DNA of 64,000 bases from Tenodera sinensis (Eukaryota > Arthropoda > Insecta > Mantodea > Mantidae), in the NCBI GenBank assembly GCA_030765045.1, contig CM060967.1, positions 163,002,251-163,066,250 of the forward strand, in the 5' to 3' direction. The first letter of the stretch is position 1. Each line of letters starts with the position of its first letter. The position numbers were made by a program, and so were the translations under genes. The notes under the pieces were generated by a model. It was given only the letters and a program-made list of their open reading frames with translations, did not search any database and was not told the origin of the DNA. Positions 9,576 through 22,360 of this stretch are shown here, in pieces.

Positions 9576-12500
9576 ACCCAGTATGATCCGAAGTTCCGTT
9601 CACAGTAAAAGAAATAGAATTGATTACACAGAAGTAGATTACATAATCAGTCATACCTAGTGATGTGATTAGGCGCTGATCGATCTTTTTACATTTGTCC
9701 CAAAACACACTCATTCGGGGAAGCAAACAAAGTGCAACCAACTCTCTATGTCGCTGCGTTGTTTTATGGCAAGTTCCATAACAACCAGTTAAGCCATTTG
9801 AGTGAAAAAGCATTACATACCTATACAAAGGCTTTTAAAATGCGAGTTTGGCTTCAGGGTGGACTTCTACACATTAAGGCAGGCGGAGAAGATAGGTAGA
9901 TAAACAGTTAATTAAGAACTTGAGCCAACCAGCAGAGTCATGTATGTATTCATCAAAATATGTTCAGATTTTTAAAGCTTGAGTTTTCTGTTTTTACAAA
10001 AGCATAATTACCATCATAAGCAACATGTTTTCTGTGTTATGCACACTGTACGTTGTACCGATATGCTTTACTTTCAACGATCATTGTCCACGCAGATGAA
10101 CAAACATAACACACCTTAAAACCACGGAAATGTTTTGCAAAGAAATGACAATCGTCTTTTATTGCATTGGACTTTGCAACTTTTGTTACCAGAGGAATAT
10201 GGTCATGCACAAACAAATGCAAACTGCGTCTCTGTCAGCATATCCAAACGACACTCAAAACTAAATATTGGGACTTGGGGAACTAACGTACTTCCCCAAG
10301 GTCTACTACATAATAGTACAAGTCTAGGATGTCAAAATTTAAACACGAGCCGCCACTTCTAAGCAACAGGGCGGATAACAACATAAACGATAAACACGTG
10401 AAAACCCAAGTCCAAGGTAGTATTCAAACACTCAAGGCCCTTGTTAATCGCTGTTTAACATTTTTCTCCTTGTAATTAATGCACTACTTCTCTCCTGAGA
10501 GAGGCACTATTGCATTCTAGACCAATATTACAGAAGCTAACATAAAGTTTAGGGATTCTCTGAACGAAAGGAACATGCAGGAAGAAAAACAAACAAAACG
10601 CGTATATCTACTATATCTTTTGTCTGTTTATGAATAGTATGTAATCCACATTTTCTTTCACAGTTGTTTAATATCGTTATTTTGTTATCGAGTGTAATAA
10701 TAACGTCCTCTAATAATAATAATGTAAAGTAGATTAAGCAGGGCCGAATATTGGGGCCCAGAGAGCACCTGACAACGGAATTAGCACAAGTTGCGATCGC
10801 AATTGCCAAGTCGTGGTTTGCATGTAAGGGTTTTACGTGTACATTACAAATATGAGCACAATATTAGCCATTGACAATTATACTTGGCAATATTGCACAT
10901 GTTCAGTCACCGAGTTAAAAAATTGGTTATGACAAAGATCAGCTTTTGACAAAGATCACGAGAATGAACATGTCCTCAGGGTATAAAGTACCGAAAACAG
11001 AGATTTTTTATCAACACTTCACGGATGTCTGCATTAAGTAATTTTCCGAGTCACACTGCTTTTGAACATAAAAATACTGTGACACTGGTTAAGATCTCTA
11101 TGGAGAAAGCTTGCCATAGATTAGATGCTCCTTGGATAATTGTTGCTAAGGAACAGAAAAAGTAACAGTGATGGAGTTGAAAAAGTTAAGAGTTAAAAGT
11201 TCATGCGAAAAAGGGAGTTTTGAGTGTATTTGGGAATTTGTGTAGGTGAGGGTGAAGCTAATTGAATATGAAAGTAATGAAAATAAACTAAAGATAGTAG
11301 TAAACTTGGAAAGTTTAAAAAAGGGCAAATAAGAAAGTTTATGCTAAAGAGGAAGAAAGGAAAAACAATCTCAACAGTTCGCTAAAATAAAAGCTAGAAT
11401 CTCATTTTGAAATTCTATATTAGCTTTATTGTCGCATTTATACCGGTTTAGTAATATGCACGCATTTATTTGAAAAAGTACTACAAAATTCTTGTTAAGA
11501 TTCATTTATTTATCTAATATGATAAATAAGATTTTTAGATGATTTACAGATGGTGATTCACAGCCTTTATTTACTTTTTAATCAGGTGTTTTGCTTTATT
11601 TTCATTCATGCAGTTCTTCCCATACTAGTAAAGGTTCTATGTAAAAGATGGCTTCGACAGAAACTGTAAAGAAATTAGCCCTCGGTCCGGTCCAAAAGCA
11701 AAAGTTAGAGTTGGTTCCGAAAATATACGGATTTCACGTACATTAAAAATACTCTGAAACTGACATAATTTTGAAAACGGATGGGAGGGACCTCTTAGTA
11801 TTGTAGAGTGAAATCACCCCTGTAAAGCATACGGCGCCCTATTTTCTTCCTGGTGCATCACATCTTCTAACTTCTTCGAAGATTTTAAACACTGTTTACG
11901 AAGTAGGGTCAAGTGGGTGTTAAACACGAAAATTTGTTTGGCAGAAGAGTGTCAGCCAAACTGTGCCAGGAGGTGTGTGCGCTTCAGGGAACGCATCCAA
12001 AAATCGGAAGCAAGCTTACGTAAGTTAATTTACTTTAAACCGTAGGTTGTCAGGTTTTCGGAGTTCCCTCTCGCTCTGCAGTCTAGCCGATGAATCCTTT
12101 AAATTGACTTCCCTATGACGTGTCCTCAACAGGTGGTGCAAACTCACCACCAACTTCATAGTACAACAGCTGCAATAGTGGGAATTTTATATGATAGGCT
12201 AACATCCTCTGGGTTCACATTGATTCACATTCTATCTTTTATATCATTCACACCTCCTTCTTTATCATTTAAATTCATTAAAAAAACAAGAGCTTTTATA
12301 TTCGAAAGCAAGTAAGGTTACTCCGTAATTAAATTACTAATTTCTACACATTTCGGCCAATTTAGTTGACCCTTTTCACAGATTTGTTTTATACTATTAC
12401 AGGACAAAATTAATGTTCAGGCCTTTGTGTACCCAAATTTCAAAGAAAATAATATTTTAAAAAAAGACATCGAAGCACGTGATAAAACTTGAAAAGTTTA

Positions 12501-13460
12501 AACTTTTTAATTTTCCATTTTACTTCATGAATATTATTTTTACAGTCAAAAGATTAAATGTTGGGTAACATTAAAACGTTTACTGAAAAAATAAGGAAAG
12601 CAGACAGTTTAATTTTTTAAATATATGTTTTGTTCTAAATTATTAAAACCCTCAACACAAAACCGTTCATTATATCAAGAAAAGGCTCTTAAAAACTCTT
12701 GGAGAACATATACCTACGGAATATTTAAAAGAAACTGGTCCAAGTGTGGCGGATTTTAAAGTTAAAAAGCGCAAGAAAACGATACCTATACGAGTAAATA
12801 AAGTTTTAAAAATTCACGTCCTAGTTACACACACGCACATACACATTTTTTGTATTAACCGGACATTATGTACCTTATATGTAAGTCATCAAAAAATACT
12901 TTTGTCAAATATTGGCATTGACAAAAAGAAAAAATAATAATAAAGGTTAGGAAACATCCCGAAAGATATCTAATACCACTAGAAGTAAGAATCAAACGCA
13001 CGGAAATAAGTTTTGTCAATAAAATTGTAATAAAATATTTAATATTTTGAAAACATATTAATGTTCCATGCTCTGATATTTCAATAACCTACCGATACAA
13101 CCCAAAGTGCGCTTAAAAATGTTTATTCTATATGCATTTTGTCCATGGTAATCTGAGGTATTGTGTAGCAGAATCTGTAACACCATTTCAGTCATTATTG
13201 CTATACACATAAATCACATAAATCTTGGGTTAGGATTCTGCTGATCCATGCCTAAATACGACAAGTCATGGCTATGTCAATAACCAAACATACGTAGTCA
13301 CGGTCTGGGAATCAACAAATGCCTACCGTACGCTTAAGAGCAATTTTTCACTGTGCACCTGTACCCTAGTATTATATTTTTATTGACTGCCTTCTTTTTC
13401 AATCTTAAAAGGCAAGAAAATATAACTTCTTTCAAGGGTATTTAAATCTATTTTGAAGCC
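9576..13460. other. About 3.9 kb with no recognised gene
   Basis: AT-rich sequence. Open frames are all below 95 codons and none has a domain I recognise. An ATG at 11648 begins about 32 open codons with balanced codon use but quickly meets stops. No SINE head, TIR pair or long microsatellite was found by eye. Confidence 0.35.
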
Positions 13461-13469
13461 ATAGCAATG

Positions 13470-14110
13470 TCGTCTTATTCAACAAGTTTGTTTCTGTTAC
13501 AAAAAGATCTGGTTATGTACTTTCATGACTTTCTCTATTCGCTCTTCAGAATGCTTAAAACATTAATCGATATAAACGTTTGCAGAAATTGTCGAACTAC
13601 ATATTTTCTTGTAGATACAATGGGAATAGGGGAATACAGTAGGGTTAAGTGTAGTCAAATCTTAAACAAGTGGTCACTATCTGATGACTGCAGGTCCAGG
13701 ACATTAAAAACAAATTGCATTCCATCTGAGAAAGATATATATTAAAAGTTTCAAACAAATGGTTCACTAAAAAATGCATTTGAGATAAATTGTATTTTTA
13801 ACGAGATCTACTTTTTTGTGTAGTAATATTTGCCATATTTTGCGGTTGACGAGTTATACAAAAGTCAGCCAGAATGGAGAGGACTTCTGAGGACATTTCC
13901 AAAAGATTAAAAATATACATTTCATTTGTCATGAAAATATCTCAAAGATATGGTGTTTTAATAAACATCATTTGAGGCATTTTTGCAAAAATAAACAATT
14001 TCGGAAAATGTTACATGTAAAGAGTAATCTGGGATGGGGGGGGGGGGTTCTTCAAAATCTGCATAGCATTGCTTTGAAAGGTGCTGAACTTAAATATCAA
14101 GTCTAATATT
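13470..14110 (+). repeat. R1 repeat copy
   Basis: Contains R1 blocks 'catgactttctctattcgct', 'cgatataaacgtttgcag', 'aaatggttcact', 'acgagatctac', 'acatttcatttgtcatgaaa' and 'gtgctgaacttaaatatc', ending shortly after a run of nine or more G at about 14037-14048. A CG/TG-rich piece at about 14278-14310 in opposite orientation may be a displaced fragment of the same family. Confidence 0.7.
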
Positions 14111-14324
14111 TAGAAGAAGGGAGAAAGACAGACGCATTTGTATTACATGCTCCCAAATACAAAAATGTGAGAGGAGATTTAAAGCACAGCGTATTTGTGT
14201 GTTCGACAGATGATAAATACGTCTTTTATGTGTAAGTCCACTGTACTCAAAAAAGCATTTTTAAATAAAGACCCGAACGCGTGTGTGCGCACGCGTGTGT
14301 GTATGTATCTGTCTTTTTTAACTT

Positions 14325-14385
14325 TTGTAGTGTTTAACGCCAGCTTTTACTACTACGGCACAGCAGGCGGTGACACTGATGATCA
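14325..14385 (-). repeat. SINE A tail fragment
   Basis: Complement of the last 60 nt of SINE A, from 'gtagtgtttaacgcc' to 'tgacactgatga', with two or three substitutions against 27134-27368. Only the tail remains. Confidence 0.85.
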
Positions 14386-15189
14386 GGCAAACAAATTTGT
14401 GAGTCGCTATAGACTAACACTAATGTGTAATGGAAGACGAAAGCCCTATGCCGTCAATTTAAGTTTCTTAAATTCATTCATTCATTATCTCTTTGAGAGA
14501 CCTCTGCTATAGGTATGTTTGCAACATACATAAGCATGCTACGGCAGTTTTGTATGAAATACGACTCAATTAGAAGTTTCTGACAATCACTGCGCACCTT
14601 TTGTTGCTGAATTGTGAATTATTTTTGTAGCTAAATATATCATTTAGTTCTTTTAAGTGTGGCATAGAATTATAATACTGATTTCATGTTCACAGTTATT
14701 TCTGTCATTAACCGTTCTTGAGAAAATAGGACATGTTTATAAAATATGCATATTTCTAAAAAGGATCAACGAGACATAAAATTATTTATATAAGTGCAAC
14801 AGCTTGTTTAAAATGGGTTTAAGATAGAGCAGACATTTCGGCATAAAATACAAGCACTTTTGAATAAGCAGAACGTTTCTGGTGGTTATTTCATATTAAT
14901 AAGGAATGGTAAATTTTAATTAAAATTAAAATCTCGTAATTTTCTCACATTGACTATAACAGTGCTTCAAATTTGAGCACGTGACTTTGTCAATGAAAAT
15001 GGGGATTGCATTTAAATGCAAATTGTGCAGCGAGAAGGAAATCTCCCGGTGCAATGCAGCGAGGAAAATTAGGACAGCTGAATGGCAAGACAAGACACGT
15101 TTGCAGTTCCCAGCAGCCTGGGTTATCCGCTTGTCCACGAAGTGTTTGTTCAAGTCATGTGGAATGTGGATGGCTTCCTAGGAATTCAC
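14386..15189. other. Upstream flank of GADD45, no gene recognised
   Basis: AT-rich to about 14970, then noticeably richer in GC toward the GADD45 start. Overlapping short open frames at 14926-15275 on both strands are not supported as genes. Confidence 0.35.
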
Positions 15190-15547
15190 TATCACGTGGT
15201 GACTTGCTCCGGGAAATTCGTACCGTGAGTACAACAGCGCTTGCGCGCCGTATGCTCTGTCCTTTTCTACAGTAAGGCATATTAACCCAGCGGCAGCATG
15301 CGCCGAGCATCATTCGGCAATTGGAAAGCGTACAAGTGAAATGTGACAAGTGTGCTTTGCTTGGTGCTGAAATCCCGGTGCAACAAAAAGTGGTGTTTCA
15401 CCCTAGTGTTTGTTGTTAAATAAAGTGTTTCGTTCAAGAACTGCAGTGAAAACTACTGGATACCAGTTCAAGAGCCTGCCATCAAAACAAACAAACACAT
15501 TTGTTTCAACTCCTTACGTAGACTGTTTTTGCAAAATTCCTCCAAAT
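15190..15547 (+). promoter_or_regulatory. Probable GADD45 5' flank / leader region
   Basis: The 360 bases before the GADD45 start are less AT-rich than the surroundings. They hold an E-box CACGTG at 15193-15198 and a kappaB-like GGGAAATTCG at 15211-15220 (one base off a symmetric site). NF-kappaB control of GADD45-family genes is known in mammals; that it applies here is inference. No clear TATA box with an initiator at the right distance was found, so the transcription start is not placed. Confidence 0.35.
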
Positions 15548-18500
15548 ATGACACTGGACGTTCCAGAGGAAAACATGTCTAGGTAAGTGAAAAAAATAAT
15601 TCAAATCCACCATTAATTAAGCATACAATTTTCATTTATATCCTAATTCAATACCTAAATTTCGTTGAAGTTTTGTGTTGCACTGCAGTTGCGCAACATT
15701 GCACGTGATGTAAAATAAATAGATAATACCTTTTTTAAAGATAAAAGTACTATACAAATTACTGCTTAAAACCAAATGTGAAGCAATATCACGATGACAA
15801 GCCGGTTTCAAAGGTAAACATTCCGATTACTAGTCATCATGATATTGCATAACATGTGGTTCAATTGTGACATTTAGGTTAAGTTTACATAGTTCGCTCG
15901 ACTTTGAGGGAGTCCTTTGACAGTGCTTACTCGTTCCTTGTAACGGTTTTATGCACATTCACACCAAGATTGTAATTTGTTTAGCACTGGGAACTTCAAA
16001 GTTTAGCGAGCACTGACTCTAATTGAACAATAATTATGACATTTTTAAAGGGGAAGTGAACCTGTCCACCGTATTTCATACTTAAATGAGGTACCTAACC
16101 TATTTAACAGTTATGTTGAGAGAATGAATATAAGACGGTTATTTCTACAAGTTATGAAATCTTAAGAAACTAGGTCACGTAACTGCATACAGACTGAAAG
16201 TACAATATATATGGAGAAAGTAGGGAATACTGTTGAGCTTCCAGTGACACTTTCATCAGGATATCTAAACTGCTGGGGACAACTTGATGTTAGTTTGTCA
16301 CATGCTCTAGCTTTTCTGTTTTCATAAAGAGAGATGCTCAGAAACATTTTAAAACTTTTGTTCAGAAAGAAGCGATACAATCATTGCATCCCTATTGCAC
16401 TTATTTTCAGGATATCAACTTGCTCCATTGTCTAATAATTTTTAGTTTAATTTCATTGGGAATCCGCAACAGCCTGAATTGTAATTAATAAAATACTTAA
16501 TTATATACTTAAATATACAATATTAATTATAAATGCAGTTACAAAATCCAGATCAAACGTAATTTCTTATGGACCATATAAGTGCAGGCTTTAACATAAT
16601 CGTAAATTACAAAATAATCACCGAAGCATAATGCTCTTATGTGCGAAACACACTTTTACGGAAAGAAAAAGATTATACACACCGGTGCAATATTGAAGTT
16701 AGCATTCGGGAGGGAAAAGGATAAACTTGAGCAAATGGGCTAAGGTTTTAGCAATTTCAATGCCTTCTCTGACAAATGGGGAAGCTTCCAAAATGCAGTT
16801 TCATTTTTAAACTCTATAAATTAAAAATAGGCAGAAAACGAAACATGTAATGGGACCTTAGAAATACTTAACGTAGTTTCATTTTGATTTTCTTTTCCGT
16901 ATTATTCCCGAAATCATTGTTTACGAAATAATTTCTTTAGAACATAAATTAATTCTGAACTGTGTACTGTTTGGAAATAAATTAGAAGTTCTATAAATGT
17001 TTTGTTTAGCGGATGCAAGGGAAACAACCTGGAAAATTACTTGGTTGTCAAACCACCCTTCCTTAGAGGATAAATTATCTTTACGAGGATGATTTTGCAT
17101 AAGATGTTGTGATTATGAAATAAAGTTTATTGCTTGTTTGGGTATGAATTTGCTCATGAATCAATAATACCCCGCGTCAGATGTAGGACCGAATATCGTA
17201 GAATTCTAGTGTGAGGTATGATCGGAGTAAACACAAGGCCACACCTGCAAGCATATTTTGCAGGTCAGCATTCCACATAAACACAGGTGGAAAGGTACAA
17301 AGTACACGATATGGATGGTGGACAGGTGGATTTCCCTTGACGTCAAGCGGTGGGTCTAAAGTATTTTCGTTACGTAATTGCAGGAAAGCTGTGAGCAAGG
17401 CCGTGCTGTCTGTGCTCCGGCGGGCACGGGCCGAGAAGCGCCTCACCTTTGGTCTTCTTCCCGCCATCAAACTCCTAGAGAAGGACCCTTGCAGAGCCCT
17501 CTTCTGCGTTCTTCCCTACGATACACAAAGTGACGCCGCCTTCCACATCCACACTGTGCTCCTGCAGGCTTTCTGCTACGAGAATGATATTCACATCATT
17601 CAGGTAACTATCATGGGTTTTTCTCAACATAAAATTAACTAAACAACCAGATGTAGCATTAAGGCAAACAATCAGTAGACTGGATAACATGTGAAAAAGT
17701 AGCCTTAGCTAATATTTGTCTTCATCTTGATAATTCAGTGATGTATGTTTTCAAGGATAGTTTTTGGCAGTAAAATCTTTTTTACTTACATCCCCACAAA
17801 AGTGTGTTAGTAAGCATCAAACTAGGCAAGCATGATAATCAAAACTTGAAACAATGTTGTTGCTGAGAAAGTACAATGGCATGATGACCAAGGCTCATTG
17901 CTGTAGCATAATTCCTCATTATCAAACCACAAACCATATAGATCGTGTCCAAATTGATGCCAAAGTACAGAAACTAGCTTGGTATTCAATGAAGACAAAC
18001 CTGTGTGAAGAAATGGAGGGTATGGACCATTAGAAGGGTTGTTGTCCTGTAAAGCTGCAATTACCCATTCCCTTCATTATCTAATTGCCATAGCTATATG
18101 AGAATTCCAAACTCGCCAGAACTTTTACGAGGTCATCAAACTTCCAAATACACAGATGTTTATGGAGGTGCAGAAAAACAAAACCCATTAATTTTTCTCC
18201 ACCAATCAGCAGGCTAAGAGCATTCCATTGCGGTGTCTCTTTCTTCCCAACCACATGTTTACAACAGGATCATTCTAGTTTGAGACAGCATAATATCCCT
18301 ATTGGTGCAAAAATTGTTGGTGAAAGTGAGCCACTTTGTATTAATTTACTTTGATACTGAAATTTGAGCAAGTACAGTAATCCATTCATTATGATTAATA
18401 TACACAGTTTTTAGTAAAGGTTTTGGGAATATAAACTAGAAATTACAAAGCAGGTGTCATGTTAGAAATACATAGCAAGTAGGGAACTGCAGTGCACATG

Positions 18501-18752
18501 TAAGCAATACTAAGAATGCAATTGTTGTGCTTTCAGGTTGATAGTGCAGACAAGCTGAGAGATATTGTAGGAGCAAAAGGTGGTGGAGATACAGTTTGTT
18601 CCAAAACAGACCTGGGTTGTGTTGTGGTACATCAGCCTTGGCCAACGGACCATCAGCCGGTGCTCTCCAAGTCAGAGGAACAGCTGGTGCGCTTCTGTCA
18701 CCAGAACTTTGACGAGGTCCCTCAACCAGTCATCAAACTTCCTGCACTCTGA
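15548..18752 (+). CDS. Gadd45: GADD45 growth-arrest and DNA-damage-inducible protein, three exons
   Basis: Three coding exons: 15548-15582, 17384-17603 and 18537-18752 (stop TGA 18750-18752), 156 residues; human paralogues have about 159-165. Splice sites are canonical: AG|GTAAGTG at 15583, TTGCAG|G before 17384, CAG|GTAACT at 17604, and CTTTCAG|G before 18537; phases 2 and 0 keep the frame. Exon 1 starts MTLDVPEEN, like the MTL start of vertebrate GADD45, with A at -3 of the ATG. Exon 2 holds the L7Ae-like core, including 'CVLPYDTQSDAAFHIHTVL' and 'QAFCYENDIHIIQV', the best conserved part of the family; exon 3 ends in 'PQPVIKLPAL', as in vertebrate members. GADD45 proteins are small acidic stress proteins that bind and activate the kinase MTK1/MEKK4 upstream of p38/JNK and interact with PCNA and CDK1-cyclin B. 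Introns are 1801 and 933 bp. It appears intact. Certain as a GADD45 orthologue; which inducers act on it is unknown. Confidence 0.95.
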
Positions 18753-19760
18753 ACAGTGTGCTGACATTCTCTTGGGAACAAGGTGTGTGTGTGTGTGTGC
18801 GCTCCACATGTCAACTTTCTAACATTTAAGGACAGAAAATAAAATAACAGAACTGTAAACATATATAGTGGTCATAAAAAATAACTGTAATATATATCAT
18901 AGCATATATAATTGTAATTAAATAGACAATTGATTAAAATAGTCAAAGAAATGAGTAAGATTTCAAAAAATCTCATGTGAAGTATGTCTTACTTCAGTTT
19001 TAAATGTTACCTCATCAGCTGTATAAAATTCCTTATATTATTGATCAAGAACAGAAATATATTAATTGTATGTAATTTTGATTGCATTGGTATTTATTTT
19101 GTTATAAGGAATTTTAACTCGAGAATCAAAAGTAGTGCTTTCTTTAAAGTTTAGGTTAATGTATTTTCTTTTGAAATATGATGCATTTGCAATAGAACTG
19201 AAATATGTATTATTTTGTTGTTACAGATATTTTTGAAGCCAGACTTTGGCTCAGGATTCTACCTGCAAGGCTTCTGCCCCCTGTTCACGCAGCAGGTTCA
19301 TGCTTGAAATTAGGGGCAGTGCCCATTGCACATACACCACGTTCTATACTAAGCATGCGAGGACCTTCCCTCCGAGGAGAAAGTGGAAATAGAGATCCAG
19401 TTATGGAACTGGCGTGTCCTTGGTTGCCCAGTTTAGGAGTGCGTGGTTGATAACTGTGGCTCAATAACTTGCACAGCAAAGTGTCGTTACGAGCAAGTTA
19501 TTTTATGTGTAAGCTTTGATGATGAAGTAAGCTGTTTTACGAGTGTACAAGACATGCAAAAGTAACTGCATTGTTGAAGTTTGTTGAACTTTGTTCTTGG
19601 TATATTTTTGATCTGTTGTAAGCAAGGATCATACATTCCTGTAACTAAGTGTTAAGAAGCTATGTTTGAATAACATCACTAACTGAATGTTCATACACCA
19701 CATGCATAAAAAATGTTTATAATGATGGTTTTAATGAGTTAAATAAAATATATGGATGTT
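18753..19760 (+). other. GADD45 3' UTR region
   Basis: Two possible polyadenylation signals follow the stop: AATAAA at 18838-18843 (86 bases after the stop) and AATAAA at 19742-19747, so a short and a long 3' UTR are possible. Between them lies a plausible splice donor 'acaag|gtgtgt' at about 18783 and an acceptor 'ttgttacag|at' at about 19224, which would make a 3' UTR intron or alternative terminal exon. No RNA data are available here, so this stays a suggestion. Confidence 0.45.
18838..18843 (+). terminator. Proximal AATAAA polyadenylation signal of GADD45
   Basis: Canonical hexamer 86 bases downstream of the GADD45 stop, the nearest one in the right strand. The downstream element is not strongly GU-rich, so the distal hexamer at 19742 could be the main one. 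Confidence 0.45.
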
Positions 19761-20032
19761 TGATATATTTGTTTATTTATTTTAGTACTGAATTTTGAAG
19801 TGGTTATCATGTATCTTGTTTGAAAATGTTTTTAGTGAAGAAACATATACCTACCGTAGAAGTAATATTTCATGATAACCATTCACAAAATGCAGTACAG
19901 TACCCTAACCATTAATTCAAAGGAAGTCAGGCACATTGATAAAAATAAGCATGAAGATAATCAACGAAATAGCTCAATGGCAAAATATCTTGTTTCCAGC
20001 AAGTTTCCCATCATTTTCCCCAATCCATCCAA

Positions 20033-20657
20033 ATGAATAAGGTTCCTAATCCTTTTGGTTGCCTGTTAAGTTTATATAGCGCTATCCCACCACACCAAAC
20101 ATTGTTTGGTTTTCAAGTTGTCACCAAAAAACCAAACAATTATAGAATGTTGGAAAATCCTTACCCGTCTAACAGTACTTCAAAAACACCTAGTCTTCCA
20201 ATGGATACCAGCTCACTGTGGACTGAGTGGTAATGAGAAAGCTGATTTTCTTGCAAAAAAGGGTGCCAGCGGTGTACAAAAATCTATAGTTAATCTACCA
20301 TTTTATGCAGCTAAAAGATCACTCAGCTCTGAATTCAGAAAAATTATTGTAAAATATTACTATGAAAAATCAAAAAACAAAAGATGGGAACTACCAAACA
20401 TTCAAACAGTAATTCCTGAGTATCCTCGAAAAACAGCAGTTGCAACCTTCAGGTTGATTACAGGACATGATTGTCTGGCAAAACATTTAAACAGAATTGG
20501 GATATATTCTTCACCACTCTGTCCTCTATGTGATCTGCAAGAGGAAATGGATCGAGACCACCTTCAAATATGCCCGGCCACTTCTAGTGCCCCATCCATC
20601 AGTGAAAAATATTGGAGAGCAAGAGGATTAATGACTTCATTCTCAGAAATTAGCTAA
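20033..20657 (+). pseudogene. Non-LTR retrotransposon, RNase H C-terminal end and zinc-knuckle tail
   Basis: Frame 20106-20657 encodes the last half of an RNase H domain ('FQWIPAHCGLSGNEKAD', where His and the final Asp are the usual metal/active-site residues) followed by the family-typical tail 'ATFRLITGHDCL' and a Cys-Cys-His-Cys knuckle ('CPLCDLQEEMDRDHLQICP'). Upstream, the same protein continues in another frame (20033 on), so there is at least one frameshift, and the reverse transcriptase is absent: a 5'-truncated dead copy. The element at 43870-45100 ends where this one begins and is probably the same family. Confidence 0.85.
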
Positions 20658-21050
20658 CAACAACAAGTTTATATAAAACAGATAAAATAAAAATAAACAG
20701 AATGCTACAGAAGAAATCTGTTGACAGAAATAAAATGGATGACACATGTAATACATAAATATTATGTAGTTGAGTTTTGGAACACATTTGCTTTAGTACA
20801 GTTTATCTAGATTGTCCTAAAACAAGAGAAATTACAAGCGACTGCAGTGGTGGGAGAACAAGCGAGTGATGTCAGAACTTGGGCAGTCACATACACAAGC
20901 AGTGTATGTTTACATAGATATTGTAAACAATTATCACAGTCACAGCAAGTGGTATACTAATCCCCACCTCTCCTATTATGCAAGTAGGTACATGTCTATG
21001 CCTCAGGAGTAGGGGGGTATCACAACAATCTGGACGGGCTGTAAATTAAC
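20658..21050. other. No gene recognised
   Basis: Flank between the LINE tail and the foldback repeat; nothing supported. Confidence 0.35.
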
Positions 21051-21209
21051 AAGACATATTTGGGAAGCTCTCGCTTCCATCATCTACTGCAACTCAACTG
21101 ATGGTGTTGGCATCTTCTTCCCTGTGGTCCCTGGTAGATGGATGATGAGGTAATGCCATCAGTTGAGTTACAGCAGATGACGGAAGCAAGAGGTTCCCAA
21201 ACTTGTCCT
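21051..21209. repeat. Foldback (long imperfect inverted repeat)
   Basis: Arms at about 21051-21110 and 21150-21209 are reverse complements over some 55-60 nt with about 10 mismatches; the clearest shared words are 'actcaactgatgg' and 'tttgggaa'. The spacer is about 40 nt. This would fold into a long hairpin. It could be a MITE remnant or a precursor hairpin; no target duplication could be picked out. Confidence 0.8.
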
Positions 21210-22360
21210 ATTACAGGTTGCGTGTTAGTTCTTGACAAATGAAATTTTTAAATGAGAGGCTAGGTGTGATTCACTTACTTATATGGGAGCATTGGCACAC
21301 AGAAGCATAAACAACAATCAGATGATGTGACATTGCTCTGATGTTTCTGTGCTCAAGTAGTACAGTAACCACAAGGCAAATTATAACACTTCCAGTGATG
21401 TAAGTATTATGATATCAATATCTGTAACTACATATTTACACTTAATTTGCTTGTATTTCTTCTACACCAAAGATGTCCCCTTTGTTTTCATCTGAATTGT
21501 TGTCATTTTCATTGTTTCGTTAAAACACTGGCAATGAATTGAACCTGTACCACACAAACTTAGCAGTCAACTGTACCCTGTGTTTTCTTCTAAGCATAAC
21601 ATAGTGAAGCAAGCTGTTTGTTGGCGTGACATAAACTATTTGTTGACCTGTTTATTAACAGTAGGCTAGCTCACTGGATCTTTGCTGAAGGTCATTCGTC
21701 AAGAACTAATGTGCGACCTGTAAGTGAAGCAAACATGTTCCAAAGTTCAACTACATAATATGTATTTATTAGAACTTGCATTCACTGTTACAATGTTTCA
21801 AAAAACTTTATTAGGTGATACATCTGTGTGACTTAAGATATCGCATCAGTGAAATTTGGTAAAAAAAAATTAATTTTGTGTTTGTTTTTTGTATTTTTAT
21901 TATTCTTAAAACTAGTACTTTCTGCTACATAACTGATTTTTCAAATAAACAATTTTAAAAGCACAAATGGCTACTTAATTGTTCCTGTACCCTTTAGGTA
22001 AACCACTGCATTGAACTTAAAATTCCAATTTTTAAGCATTTTTCATTATTTAAAATGTACCCTGGGCCACAGTTTATAACTTACAAGCTTTAAGTTTTCA
22101 GGATAGATGTGAGAATCTCAGAAAGATTATATAGTTAAATGAAAATTAATTATTTTTCACAACTCTCATTGAAAGAGCTGAAAATGCAATAACATGTATA
22201 CAATAAATTTGCTTTCTCTTACACTAGCAACCCTAATGACCTAGCTTAAACACCACCACCACCACCTTAAACTAATTAAAATTAACAAATGCCTGTGCAA
22301 CAATTTCTTTAAGTTTGCATACTGATCTCTAATTAAAAATTTGGGAGTAATATGATAAAC
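21210..22360. other. No gene recognised
   Basis: AT-rich with no open frame of note. A short (CCA)n tract sits at about 22248-22266. Confidence 0.35.

Noticed and set aside
17177..17470. Minus-strand open frame over GADD45 exon 2
   Set aside because: Shadow of the GADD45 coding frame, on the opposite strand of a conserved exon.
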